Below, piece after piece: positions 53,284 to 63,812 of a stretch of DNA of 64,000 nt (its first letter is position 1; every line of letters begins with the position of its first letter). Made by a program: the position numbers and the translations under genes. The DNA comes from Basidiobolus meristosporus CBS 931.73 (lineage: Eukaryota > Basidiobolomycota > Basidiobolomycetes > Basidiobolales > Basidiobolaceae). Location of the stretch: the NCBI GenBank assembly GCA_002104905.1, contig MCFE01000400.1, positions 1-64,000 on the forward strand, read 5' to 3'. Below the pieces are notes generated by a model. It made no database searches, had not been told where the DNA came from, and saw only the letters and a program-made list of their open reading frames with translations.

Positions 53284-54399
53284 TTACAGCAGGAAAGATA
53301 ATCGATGTGGCTCCCCATGAGTCCGGTATGTTTGGGAGGGATGGGTGAGCGGCTCCTCAGAGGTGGACCGCTTTTGGCCGGAGTCGATTTGCTCCTGGAT
53401 TATCGTCGCCTTGTATTGGGCCACCTCTTCGAGAGGAATCTCTATCAAGTAATCTTCCCAAGGTTCCGCTTTGTCGTTCTTGGGCTTGCCGAGAGTGGTT
53501 GCGGTGACCGTCTTTGGGAAAAGACCTGCTGGCGGCCCCTCTAGTTCTGGGGGGACGGAGAGGCTGTGAGAGAAGTTCGACTGCCCCTGACGGAACTTGG
53601 ATGAATGGCTAAGCTGGAGCGTAATGAGAACACATTGTATGGCCCCTAGTAGAAGAACAGTTAGCGCGGGAGGTCGGAAACGAACTTGCGTGGTGGCATA
53701 CTTACAGTCAACGTCGAAGAGGATCGAAGAGTTCTCTCCGAGCACCCCTCTAATAACCAAGCTCGGGGTGATGATGTTGGATACGGTGATCAGCAAGAAA
53801 AACCACATGCCGTCTTTCAGGAAGGATTTGTACACGGGGGACTTCTTCCTGCGATGGTGTTTGTAGATCACGGTGAGGAAGCAGCCGCTGAGGAAGGCGT
53901 TCAAGGTCCACAGGCAGGAGAACCACAGGATGGCTATCAAGGGGTCGGGAACATTTCCGCAAGCGCCGAAGACCGACCTCGTGTATACGGCGGTTATTGC
54001 GTGCCACGAGTGCAAGGCAATCGACGCTGCCAAGCAAACACCACCTACAGCGTAGATGACTACGTGGTGCTGGTTGCTCACGGTGGCTTTTATCAGCAGG
54101 ATGATCATGATACAGTCGAGGGAGAATTCGTGGGCATAGTTGGTGACAAAGGCAACTATCTGGCAGTTGGCCTGCACGTGCAATAACGGAAGCAGAAACG
54201 CCAACTCCCTCACTGGCCCAAGAAGGTTTGCCAGCAAACATAGCCAATAAATGAGCTGTCGATTGTGGTAAAGCATTTGGGCCGACTGGGCGATACACCA
54301 AATGAAGCAGTACATGACCATGGACAAAATACATATGGATGTCTTTTCCGAAAGGATCGTGTCCACCAATGCGGGACTTAGGTTCGTCGAGGCGTCCAT
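53284..54399 (-). CDS. Seven-helix integral membrane protein of unknown function
   Basis: ATG is at 54397-54399 (MDASTNLSP). A 60-base intron at 53646-53705 has GTAAGT, a GCTAAC branch point and CTAG. Because its length is a multiple of three and it has no stop, retention would add 20 residues. The spliced product is about 351 residues. Seven hydrophobic segments are visible, including CILSMVMYCFIWCIAQSA, LIYWLCLLANLLGP, LDCIMIILLIKAT, VVIYAVGGVCLAASIAL, LIAILWFSCLWTLNAFL and FFLLITVSNIITPSLVI. The last lies across the splice site (DWAIQCVLITLQL). A polar C-terminal tail of about 110 residues follows. The layout is that of a fungal GPCR-like or DUF6533-type 7TM protein, but no diagnostic motif lets me name it. 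Confidence 0.8.
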   Translation of the reverse strand: MDASTNLSPALVDTILSEKTSICILSMVMYCFIWCIAQSAQMLYHNRQLIYWLCLLANLLGPVRELAFLLPLLHVQANCQIVAFVTNYAHEFSLDCIMIILLIKATVSNQHHVVIYAVGGVCLAASIALHSWHAITAVYTRSVFGACGNVPDPLIAILWFSCLWTLNAFLSGCFLTVIYKHHRRKKSPVYKSFLKDGMWFFLLITVSNIITPSLVIRGVLGENSSILFDVDCKYATTQVRFRPPALTVLLLGAIQCVLITLQLSHSSKFRQGQSNFSHSLSVPPELEGPPAGLFPKTVTATTLGKPKNDKAEPWEDYLIEIPLEEVAQYKATIIQEQIDSGQKRSTSEEPLTHPSQTYRTHGEPHRLSFLL

Positions 54400-54915
54400 A
54401 TTAACGACCACTATACATCAACGGGTGCGAGCTTGTCTATGGACAGCTTAATGGGCGAAGTCGAGTGAGAGAGACATCCGTTGAGCAATATATAAGGCCG
54501 GGTTTTCAGAGGCCCAATGAAAATGTTTTTACCATGTTACACCCCCGACGTGGACTTGGAGTGATAAAGGAAAACAACAAGCATGTTCACGCGAAAATCC
54601 GTCCCAAAACCTGTCCAGTCATGGCCGCTGAATCTGCGTGATACAGGGACAACTAGCAGCGGGAGGATTCATTTTTCGGCATGTTGCAGGGCCTAGTGCT
54701 TTGTGCCACATCGGTTACTAGATTCCATGCGAAGAGGTAGAATCTACATCGGATCACTGTTTCTATTGACCGGGTATGACCGTCCCACCATCAAATAGAT
54801 TGCGATTGCGTTTTTGGGGCCGGTTGCTCGGCTTATATATGGCTTGCAAGCACTGCTGCCACTCATACTCATTTGCAATCCGTCTTCAATATTGCTGTGA
54901 TTAACGCGATCCAAA

Positions 54916-56542
54916 ATGAATAGGAAGTTCTCTCTGCTTCTGATCGCTGCGTTCGCTGGGGCCGCGGTCTCCCACAATCTTCCTGTTGAGGCTACCAGTT
55001 ACGCCAGATGTCCTACAACCTACGTGTCGGACGGTTTCTTACGAAGCCTCAGCCGCACTGTTTCTTCTCAAACCAAGATCGTGCTCCCCAACTCTGAGGA
55101 ATACCCACAGGCTCTACACCATTGGTCCGAGACAGCCGAAGTTCACTCAGCAGCCGTTGTCCGACCAAAAACCTCTCAGGATCTTTCCAACATCGTAATG
55201 ATTCAGCCTCTATCCATTTGTTTCCTAAGCTAACTGCATTTTCAGATCAAGCTGGCTTCCAGCTACGGGATCGACTTCGCGGTCGTTTCTGGCGGTCACA
55301 ACAACGATGGAGCGTCTAGCACCAAGGGCTTGCTCATCGACCTTTCACAGTTCAACCAAGTCCAGCTTTCCGGCGACAAGAAGACCGTCACCGTGGGAGC
55401 TGGTCTTCGATGGGGCGCGGTGTACAAGCAACTCACTCCCCACAACATCTCCTTGGTGGGCGGACGCGTTAGCTCAGTTGGAGTAGGTGGGTTCACCTTG
55501 GGCGGTGGGTACGGCTGGAAATCCGGAGAGTACGGCCTTGCGGCTGACAACATCATCTCTGCTGAGATGGTCCTTGCCAATGGTAAGGTCGTGACTGTTT
55601 CACCCACGGAAAACGCAAACTTGTATTTCGGCATTCGTGGGGGCGGTGGCCAATTCGGCGTGGTTACGAAGTTCGTGTTCAGGGCATTGGAGCAGGAAAA
55701 CCAGATCTTCTCCGGATTCTACTCCTATAACAAGGACCAAGTGAAAGACGTCGCCGTGGCCATGGAGAAATGGGTGGCTGACAACAACGATCCCAAAGCA
55801 GGAGTGATGCTGATTTTCGCTAGACCACCACCCAGCTTTGATGTAATAATTGATAGCATTGAACCATTCTCTTGATTCCTATGGGAAGCTAACCAAATTT
55901 CCCCAGGCGGTTCCCGTGGTTCTGGTATGGTACGATGGCCCCGCTTCGGTCGGCAAGCCCGCCTTCAAAGCTTTCCAAGATCTCAAGCCAGACTCCGACT
56001 CCACTGCCGAGGTGTCTTTCGAAGTTGGAAACACTCTGCAAGACGATCTGGTAACCGATGGAGACCGCAAAACCATGTCCTCTGTCGCCTGGAAGACCAT
56101 CACCAGCGAAATGATCCTCAAGGCCCACGAGTTTTATGTTAACTTCACCTCCAGCGTTCCCGATACCGCCCAATCCTCCATTCTCATCGAGCCAGTATTC
56201 CGCAGCTCCTTTGAAGGCATCAAGGACACCGACTCGGCATATCCCCACGCTGAGGCGCTTCATGTTATTGGCTTGGTCCCACGCTGGCCTCAATCCACTC
56301 AGGACGCAACAGTTAAATCCTGGATCGCCCAGGGAACTAAGCTGCTTCGCTCCCTAGAAAAGGACAATATCGTGTATCCCAACTACTCCATCTACAGCGA
56401 GCCTTTGAAAAACATGTTCGGGGCCAACCTAGAGAAACTCACTGCCTTGAAGGCCACATACGACCCGCAGTGCATCTTCCGTCACGGGTTCGTCTTCCCC
56501 ACACAGAACTGCCGTCGCTGCCCTGCTCCGGCATCCTGGTAG
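54916..56542 (+). CDS. Secreted FAD-linked oxidase, berberine-bridge-enzyme type
   Basis: ATG is at 54916. Introns at 55195-55245 and 55843-55906 give exons of 279, 597 and 636 bases and a 503-residue protein. Residues 1-20 form a signal peptide (MNRKFSLLLIAAFAGAAVSH). The FAD_binding_4 domain includes VVSGGHNNDGASS, whose His is the probable covalent FAD attachment site, then GAGLRWGAVY, GGRVSSVGVGGFTLGGGYGW and GIRGGGGQFGVVT. The Cys that makes a second flavin bond in bicovalent members is absent (Val-Ser instead). The C-terminal BBE domain reads LTALKATYDPQCIFRHGF. Family members oxidise sugars, alkaloids or polyketides with oxygen. The substrate cannot be told. Confidence 0.9.
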
Positions 56543-56839
56543 CAATTTTGCAATAGTAGCGTTATAAAATAATTATTTCCACCTAATCTGGATCTTCATT
56601 AAATTCAATGATTTGTTCCTATATATGGCTCCATCGTTTAAGCTTATATTCCCCTAGAGGCTTTTGGTGTTGATCAAATCGTGATTGGCTTGCCATACAT
56701 TAGTTCGCTGTTGTGTGCGCCTTTCCATGTTCCACCTCGTCCCCATTCATATCCCCAGCATCCTGATTAGAAACAACTTGTCTATATTCAGTAATACATA
56801 TCGAATCTGCTGCTTTCGTCTCAAAATCTTGTCCGTCTG

Positions 56840-57651
56840 ATGAAGTGCGCAGTCTTCAACGGACCAGGCAGTGACTTGGAAGTGACCGAACCAGGGCCAC
56901 ATGAAATTTTACTAAAGGTCAGGACGTGGGGGGGGGGGTCTGTCATAGGTAGTGGAACCTCTACAGCCCTTGTCGATGTCACGTAAGCAATTGCGAATGA
57001 TTATATTCTTCAACACAAAGCCATTCTGGGATTGAGCTGTCCCCGGACCCCTGGCCACGAAGTGGTTTGCAGACTCCATCACCTGGGCGAAAATGCATAT
57101 GGACCGTACTATGCTGCCTTGGGATTGGTGCTAATTGCGAGCTGTCCTTGAAGGTATCTTCGCTGTATCATGTAGGCATGTGCATAGGTGTTGGTCGGAG
57201 TGGTGGCTATTGTGGAACCTGCGAAGCATGCCGTCGAGGTGCTTTCGTGGATTGTGATAAATATTGGGCTACTGGGGTGAAGCAGGATGGAGGATATGCG
57301 GAGTATATGGTTGCTAGACAAAGCGCTTGTTGCAGAATACCGGAAGGACTAACTTCCACTGTGGCCATCTCGAGTTAAGCAAGCAAAAGTCAAGAGTTGG
57401 GAGTTCATAACTATATCAACCAGTCCGGACAAGATGCTGTGGAAGAGCTGCAGAAATCGATCACTGTTACGGCACCTGGTGGTCAAGTGTCCAGATTAAT
57501 TGATGGTCTAGCATTTGAAGGAACTCTACTGGTTGTCTCGATGCTTCCTGAACCACTAAAAATCGACACAAACACTCTAATATCAAAGAGAGCGCATGGC
57601 CAAGTGGTATGCGCATACTCACGATTTCGAGCTGTCCTCGTCTTTGATTAG
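56840..57651 (+). pseudogene. Zinc-dependent alcohol dehydrogenase (MDR family) pseudogene
   Basis: ATG 56840 begins MKCAVFNGPGSDLEVTEPG, a normal MDR N terminus. A run of about eleven G near 56930, frameshifts and stops follow. CPRTPGHEVV (catalytic zinc Glu region) and then GGYCGTCEACRRGAFVDC, the structural zinc site with all four Cys, survive at 57190-57260, followed by DGGYAEYMVARQSA. The coenzyme-binding Rossmann fold is deleted, and the frame resumes at 57397 with LGVHNYINQSGQDAVEELQ to the C-terminal VVSMLPEPLKI. Loss of NAD binding means no activity. Confidence 0.8.
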
Positions 57652-57811
57652 ATACTATAATACAACATATAATACAATAAATGGATTAATTGAATTTCTG
57701 TTGCCTCGAAAACCGTAGCACTATTGCGGACCTGATCACGTGACCCGGGGTTTACTCCATTATAAGGCGGTCCCTCGCTAATTCCCACACTAGCATTATT
57801 AGCTAATCGAC

Positions 57812-58435
57812 ATGACTAGAATCGAGACAAATAGGCTTCGTTTAGTCCCGATTATCGAAGAAGATATTCCGGCTGTAGCGGAGTTCTTTCTGCAGCTGAA
57901 CTTGGACAAAAAGTTCACCAAAATGGCCTGGGGCCAGGAAGAGCCGATTCACGCCACTCTGGAAGAGGTGACCAACCGGGCCGTGCAATGGAAGGAGGCC
58001 TTCGAGAAGTTTGGCATGGGGTGGTATTTTGTCCGTCTACGCGAAACGCAGGAGCCCATAGGGTACGTCTTCATACGTCCTGTTTTGGAAAGTCAACTTC
58101 AATACACGCGGGATTCCCATCCAGAAGTGGATCCTGCCACATTTCAGGCTCGTCCGGGGGAGATTGAACTTGGCTATGGGTTTGCCACTGTCGCTTGGGG
58201 AAAAGGCTACGCCACAGAGGCGGTCCGGCGGATACTTGACCACGGCTTCCAAAACCTCAATGTTCCTTTTATCTCTGGAGCTGCCCTTACCGACAATGTT
58301 GGAAGCCAAAAGGTGATGGAAAAAGCTGGTATGACCGAAATCAAGTCCGGAGGCCCTTCCTACTACGGCGTCGAGGATAAATATTATGAAATGACCCGCA
58401 AACAATGGGAGCAAAAAGAGGCACATTCCCTGTAG
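57812..58435 (+). CDS. GNAT family N-acetyltransferase, RimJ/RimL type
   Basis: A single-exon ORF of 207 residues starts at ATG 57812. It begins with TNRLRLVPIIEEDIPAV, the usual start of Acetyltransf_3 proteins (R-L-x-L-R-P motif). IELGYGFATVAWGKGYATEA contains the acetyl-CoA pyrophosphate-binding loop (WGKGYA). NVPFISGAALTDNVGSQKVMEKAGM is the conserved N-x-x-S-x-x-x-x-E-K-x-G-M end motif. It transfers acetyl from acetyl-CoA to an amine, often a protein N terminus or a small toxic molecule. The acceptor is unknown. TATAAGG lies near 57761 and AATAAA near 58509. Length is normal for the family. Confidence 0.88.
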   Translation: MTRIETNRLRLVPIIEEDIPAVAEFFLQLNLDKKFTKMAWGQEEPIHATLEEVTNRAVQWKEAFEKFGMGWYFVRLRETQEPIGYVFIRPVLESQLQYTRDSHPEVDPATFQARPGEIELGYGFATVAWGKGYATEAVRRILDHGFQNLNVPFISGAALTDNVGSQKVMEKAGMTEIKSGGPSYYGVEDKYYEMTRKQWEQKEAHSL

Positions 58436-59662
58436 TATGCTTCAAGCGTTGTATTAGCATTCATTATTTGTTCGTCTTTGGCATTTTTGCATTGGCCACG
58501 ACCGCTCAATAAAGCCTGGCCAACTGACTACACTTGTGCACCTTTATATTCAACTCAACGATCTCTTTCATTGTCCGAATGAGTGATTGTATTTTGAGTT
58601 AATTCTGTGCATTGGCCATCCTCCAGAGTGTGGCCAGGGTCGCAGTGCAAATCCCTGACCATCTTGAGATGGTTCCCACCTGGCGTGCCATGTCTCAGTC
58701 ACCCTCAGATCTCACGTACTTTTACGCTTTGTTGTCCAGTAATGCTGATCCATAATAGCAGGTAAGGTGCCAGGCAGGAAGAAAAGGTAGTCATTCCATT
58801 TTCTTGCGCAAACAGGGAACAACCAGTATTATTACTTGGCACACGAGGTAGTGCAGCAGTACGCTCTCTGCACACACATGACGGGCAGATGTGTAACGTA
58901 TCCGCCGGTGTGGCGTAGCGACTTCTTACCTGGGTTTCCATCGAATATTCCTAGGCCCACTGAAGATGAAAAACCAATCAAACATTGAATTCTCTTCTCT
59001 TGGTCACTCTAGGCTTATTTAGCCAATGCTCACCTTATAGGTGAGTAACACATTCCAAATCCGACCTGATGCCACCTACATCCCTGGACATCATAACCAT
59101 ACCATCAGGCAACCACCTATTGGGGAACAGAAACTGAACGATTCCCAACCCTTATTCTCACTTATCCACCAGATTCCAACACCACGTTTCGCCAAACCGA
59201 TTCGGAAGCTATGTCTATCCGAAGTCCCCACCTCCACTCGACAGAAAATGAATTGAAAAGCAAAGGACCTCACAAGAGATGCAGACGACCCTAGTAAGTT
59301 AGACATAGGACAGGTTCTCCCTTCTCACCATTCACCAGCAATCATTTCTCACTACTTACCGGGTGCGGACCTCCAGCGTCTCTCTAAAAAACGTTAGCAA
59401 TGGTGAAACTGGCTCAGAAGAGAAGGGAGGGTTTGTCAACTATTATTGTACCATAGGCATCATCACGTCGCAGGCATTATCCTGATCCGTTTATAAGGGT
59501 CTGATCTCAGCCGCGCACTAGAATCACAAGTCATCTAGGGCAGCACCCCTCGAGAGGCCTTTTAGGTACAATGGAATAGGTGAAACCAACCAGGAACCCC
59601 CGTGTATGGCGGTGGGGGTTCGCTTGGATTTATTACGTGGCGGAATGGGTGTTGTTGATGCA
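58436..59662. other. Intergenic, no gene supported
   Basis: A minus-strand frame at 58941-58705 (78 codons, several Cys) has no motif and no clear context. GT and AG splice-like signals near 59040 do not join into a convincing gene. The right end probably includes the 3' flank of the transporter gene. Confidence 0.35.
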
Positions 59663-61135
59663 TCACTTGGAGGAGTTGAACATCCGATCAATCTCCTCCA
59701 GAGTGCGCCCTTTCGTTTCCGGCAGGAAGCAAGAGCCTATCAGCAGCAGCGCGCAACAACTACCGAAGAAGTAGTATCCTCCGTAGATGGTGTTGTTCAT
59801 GAAGATCGGCATCACAAACGTCATGAAAATGCTGATGGCCCAGTTAAGCCCGTACGCCAGCGCAAGTCCCTTCGCCCGCGTACGCATGTTCAGCACCTCG
59901 GCTGGATACACATATGCCACAGGTCCCCAGCTGTAGGCATAGGCGGCTTGGAAGATGAACACAAGGGCAATGACGGCGTTACGAGCATGAGTATTATCAA
60001 TGCCTGTAACCACGCCTTCGTTGATAACGGTGTACGACTGGAAGATTGCCCCGCAGATGAACATGGAAGCACCCATGATGAAGGCGCCGGAAACAAATGT
60101 GGGTCGACGTCCCACTTTGTCGATGAATAGCAAAGCAAACATGTTGAAGGCAAAAGAAACAATGTTGCTTCCGCCGCTGGTTGCAAGAGCAACTGAGGTA
60201 TTGGAGAGACCGGCTTGTTGGAAGATTTGCGGAGCAAAGTAGGAAATGGCGGAGGTTCCGGAGAAAGCAGCACCGTTACCGGTGAAGAGGGCTAATAGTG
60301 TGCGCTTGAGGTTGCTTCCTCGGAAGAGTTCGATGTATGTGCGGTTCCCGAATGCGCGCTCGCTTTCAATTTCCTCACGGATAACACGGTACTCGGCCAT
60401 GACATTAGGGCTGTCGATAGGAGCCGAATGTAATTTCGCCAAAACCAGCAAGGCTTCTTCGCTACGGCCCTTGTCCATCAACCAACGGGGAGAGAAGGGA
60501 AGGAAAATGGTGAAGGACAGGGAAAAGCAGAGCAGCATCTCCAACAGGAACGGAGCGCGCCACGACCAAGTAGTCGAGAGGTAACTGGTGCCGAAATTTA
60601 CGAAGTAGCCCACAATGGTTCCAATAGAGCACATGGCACTGAAGAAACTGATCAGACGGCCACGAATATCGGGCGGTGCGATCTCAGAATGATAGAGCGG
60701 AATGGCATTGGTCAGGAAACCTTCACCAAAGCCGACAAAGAGACGGCCGGTGATCAATAGGCCAAAGTTGTAGCCTATGGTTTGGAATAACGCTCCAATA
60801 CCGAAGACAAAAGCACCCAACAAGATGGTGTATTTACGGCCAATCCAATCACAAATGTTGCCCGACATAAGGCCACCAATAGTAGCAGTCAAAAGCATCA
60901 GTGCGGTCAAGAGTCCTTCACGATAAGCTGCGTTCTCGTTCAAGAACCGACTGGAGAAAGAATCCAGCGCCATGATGCCAGAGATGGCGCCCGTATCGAA
61001 GCCAACCACAAAACCGCCAGCGGCGGCTACTGTAGCAGCCATATAGAGGGAGACACGGGATTCTCTGGTGCCGGGTACTTTCTCCTGTACAATGGTATCT
61101 TTGTCGTCGAGACCGGACTCAAACTTGGAAGCCAT
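59663..61135 (-). CDS. MFS sugar transporter
   Basis: ATG is at 61133-61135 (MASKFESG), giving 490 residues. A longer frame to 61267 exists, but TATATATAAAG lies at about 61190-61205, between the two, so the shorter start is chosen. The protein has twelve membrane segments. Sugar-porter signatures are GFDTGAISG in helix 1, DWIGRKYT after helix 2, GRLFVGFGEG in helix 4, YHSEIAPPDIRGR, FSPRWLMDKGR, DKVGRRP and PETKGRTLEEID at the end. QQAGLSNTS and the GP motif AYAYSWGPVAYVYPAE are also present. It would act as a proton-coupled hexose or related sugar importer in the plasma membrane. No intron is needed. The substrate is not determinable. Confidence 0.92.
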   Translation of the reverse strand: MASKFESGLDDKDTIVQEKVPGTRESRVSLYMAATVAAAGGFVVGFDTGAISGIMALDSFSSRFLNENAAYREGLLTALMLLTATIGGLMSGNICDWIGRKYTILLGAFVFGIGALFQTIGYNFGLLITGRLFVGFGEGFLTNAIPLYHSEIAPPDIRGRLISFFSAMCSIGTIVGYFVNFGTSYLSTTWSWRAPFLLEMLLCFSLSFTIFLPFSPRWLMDKGRSEEALLVLAKLHSAPIDSPNVMAEYRVIREEIESERAFGNRTYIELFRGSNLKRTLLALFTGNGAAFSGTSAISYFAPQIFQQAGLSNTSVALATSGGSNIVSFAFNMFALLFIDKVGRRPTFVSGAFIMGASMFICGAIFQSYTVINEGVVTGIDNTHARNAVIALVFIFQAAYAYSWGPVAYVYPAEVLNMRTRAKGLALAYGLNWAISIFMTFVMPIFMNNTIYGGYYFFGSCCALLLIGSCFLPETKGRTLEEIDRMFNSSK

Positions 61136-62547
61136 GAATGCAGTTGTGAAATCGAGAAAATTGAATGAGGGACTGTGTAGTTGCTGGTTCTCTTTATATA
61201 TATATATGCAATTTCCAATCGTAGCATATCGGATAGCATGGAATCTGGAGCGTTTGCCCCATTTCACATTGATTCTTCCACGTATTAGGTTGCGACGATC
61301 AACGATTTCTTCGTAAAATCCCGGAATCCAGCACCTAACCGAAGTGTTATCTTGGGATTGATAAGGTATTGGTAGATGATCAAGAGGTTTGGTAATTTCT
61401 CACATGCTTCATAATTGCCTTTTCCGTCTTATCAATTTCCTATTTATATCGACCATCCAAGCTATACAACATAATACTGAGTCAAGGGTCCATATAGAGT
61501 GACAGCTCTGGCGGACCTTCGCTTTATACTAAAGATACTGTGATGGTGTGCGACTCTGGTCGTTGGAAGTATTGGGTTAAGCCAACTGCAAAAAAGCAGG
61601 AATAGAGAGCAAAACGTGTCAGTAAATTGGCGGAAGTATCCACCGAAAAAAGGTTGTTTTGGGTGTTTGGAGGCTAATAGGATTCTATTCATAGAGTCGA
61701 GTCTTTTTAGATTTTCTTGAGTGTCTTTGCCCGTATACGGTCTATGGGTATACACCGCCACAACCATGTCTATACTACGCTGTATCCAGTTCTAAGGCTA
61801 AGAACGCAAGTAGAATAGGGATGTGCAACGATCCCGCACACTTGAGATCTTCATAGTATTGGTCCTTGTCTATTTCTATGGTGATGGAGTCCGAGCTGAG
61901 GACAGAAGCCAATCTTCTACTTTTGTGGTTGAACGCTTACCCGTACAAGAGTTTTTGGATAACAATAGTCAGCACAGCATCTATAAGCCTAAAAGAGTCA
62001 GGAGCAGCATCTGTAAGCCTAAATTACCTCTTTTCATGAGTTGGATCATTCTTTGGAATCTTCACGTTCAGAATGGTTTTGTGATTTAATTATGTTTGTC
62101 AATTCTCTGTCTTCATATGGTGTTACTAATCACCAATTTATACACAAAATGATAAACATCTTGCCTAAAATGTAATACATGCTTGACTGTGGAGTAATGA
62201 CTAGATTATAGTCTTTGCACGTGATTCCAGCGAAGCGATAAACAGGCCGATCTATATCGCATTATTCGGCCCTGTAACCACATCTACATCATAGACCCGG
62301 TGGTCAAGTCATGCAGGGTGGATTAAATCTCATCAGCCACATAAACTCGGAATTCTTGTTTCGAATCTACCTGTGTACATATCAAATACTTGTTTGGAAG
62401 TCAAGAGGAATACGGCCGTGTACTTGGATAGCACAAAGACAAGCCTATACCTTTAAGGTGATTAAATTACACGAGAATTACTAGACAACAATGGGTGCTG
62501 AGAGACGAATATCCAAATGAAAATTATAAAACGTACCGTTCTTGAGC
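61136..62547. other. Intergenic, no firm gene
   Basis: Contains the transporter promoter. The frame at 61823-62089 looks like a signal peptide (EIFIVLVLVYFYGDGVRA), but it begins with GTG and has no in-frame ATG, so it is not supported as a gene. Confidence 0.35.
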
Positions 62548-63013
62548 ATGATGTTTATCAGTCTAGCTTTAACTCCGTCAGCATTCTATTTCCACTACCA
62601 AATGCCTCCTCTCTTTATAATTGTCGGTATACTGGCTCTTATGGGGTTTGTCGGAATAGTAGTAGGTATGCATCTTCATAATTTGATCTCATATCATTGA
62701 CTACAAGTCGTACTGAAACTTCACCTAAGGACTTGACAAAGAAAGTAAGAACCATGCCGCTATTCCTATCGCTACCCCTGCCCCGAGGTCCCAGCGAAAT
62801 ATTGTATTTACTCACAGGATATGCCGAAACAACCAGCAGGCGGGTATACCTTTGGTTGTTATGACCCGCCATAGAAATGAGGAAGCCATAGGAGGCAACA
62901 ACGAGATAGTCATGCCTCCTCCTCCATACGCTGAAGCTATTAGCATTCCTCCTACTGCATATTGTGCATCCAATGCTGAGGCTCCACCTAGCTATCTCCA
63001 TCTGATGGAGTAG
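62548..63013 (+). CDS. Small single-pass membrane protein with PPxY motifs (spliced)
   Basis: ATG 62548 (a second at 62551) follows TATAAAA at 62525-62531. The first exon encodes MMFISLALTPSAFYFHYQ and a membrane segment (PPLFIIVGILALMGFVGIVV), ending near GTAG|GTATGC at about 62665. The last exon runs to TAG 63011-63013 and encodes a soluble tail with MPPPPYAEA and EAPPSYLHLME, two PPxY-type motifs that bind WW domains of Nedd4/Rsp5 ubiquitin ligases. The join between them is unclear. A GTAAG..CACAG intron near 62743-62819 is likely, but the middle exon frame is not settled. The product would be about 100 residues. Role unknown; possibly a Rsp5 adaptor. Confidence 0.45.
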
Positions 63014-63812
63014 GCCTTGATTCACATTCATTAGTCTATATTTATGCATGCTTCCTAGATGCCGTCCCTAATATGTATATCTCCATCAATTAATGTAACC
63101 AGACTGGATAAACTCAATAACATTCTTATATAAGCGGAGTTGGATGTTGTGCAATAGAAGTATACGTTGAATGATTCGATATCTATCATCAGAAACTGAG
63201 GCAAAGAGGAGGTAGACGGAAATATAGAGAAAGACAAGGCTTTGGTGGATATGTTGCGTATATTCCATACTAGGATTCATTGTGGTATGTTGCAAACCAG
63301 TCTTGAATGCATGGCTTTTGTAGTGCTAGTATCTACTGCTGTCACAATATGTATAGCCATTAAGCATGATAGATGTCCAGCCCTAATTTATTCCAGTGTG
63401 GCGCCGGCGTGGAAGTTCCTGTGAAACCGGCATGTCACACGGAGAGCAGAATGACTATCGCATAGTTGTTCTCTACACACAAGAATGAAACTTAATAACT
63501 GCTTAAGGCCTGCAAGGTACGCAAACATTGAGTGAACATTCGAAGTGTTGCACACGTTAGTCACCTGAACTTAAATTTCAGCATTGAAGACAGAAAAGTC
63601 CCCAATAATAATATAGGAAAGACTGGGAAGAATTTCTACCTGTGTTCTTTAGCAGAATGACATCTCTTCCGTAGTAAACAATGGAAAGGAGCGAACGACA
63701 AATATAAAATGACCCTCCCCTCTGGAAGGTATTTTCAGTTAACGTAAGTACCTAGTAGCCTAGCGCATGGTCAGACCCAAACTCAACGAAGTGTTTAGGT
63801 TTTCTACTTTTG
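63014..63812. other. Intergenic, no firm gene
   Basis: The short frame around 63310-63424 (MAFVVLVSTAVTICIAIKHD) has one hydrophobic segment and could be an exon. No partner exon is clear. TATAAAA at 63703-63709 belongs to the next gene. Confidence 0.3.

Noticed and set aside
54401-54411. Upstream GTG start of the seven-helix protein
   Set aside because: The ATG at 54397-54399 is four codons downstream and is the only conventional start.
56929-56940. G11 run as an assembly error creating a false ADH pseudogene
   Set aside because: Even if corrected, the Rossmann-fold deletion and other stops remain, so the pseudogene call stands.
61823-62089. Frame of 88 codons with a signal-peptide-like start
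   Set aside because: It begins with GTG and has no in-frame ATG before the hydrophobic segment, so it is not a credible eukaryotic gene.
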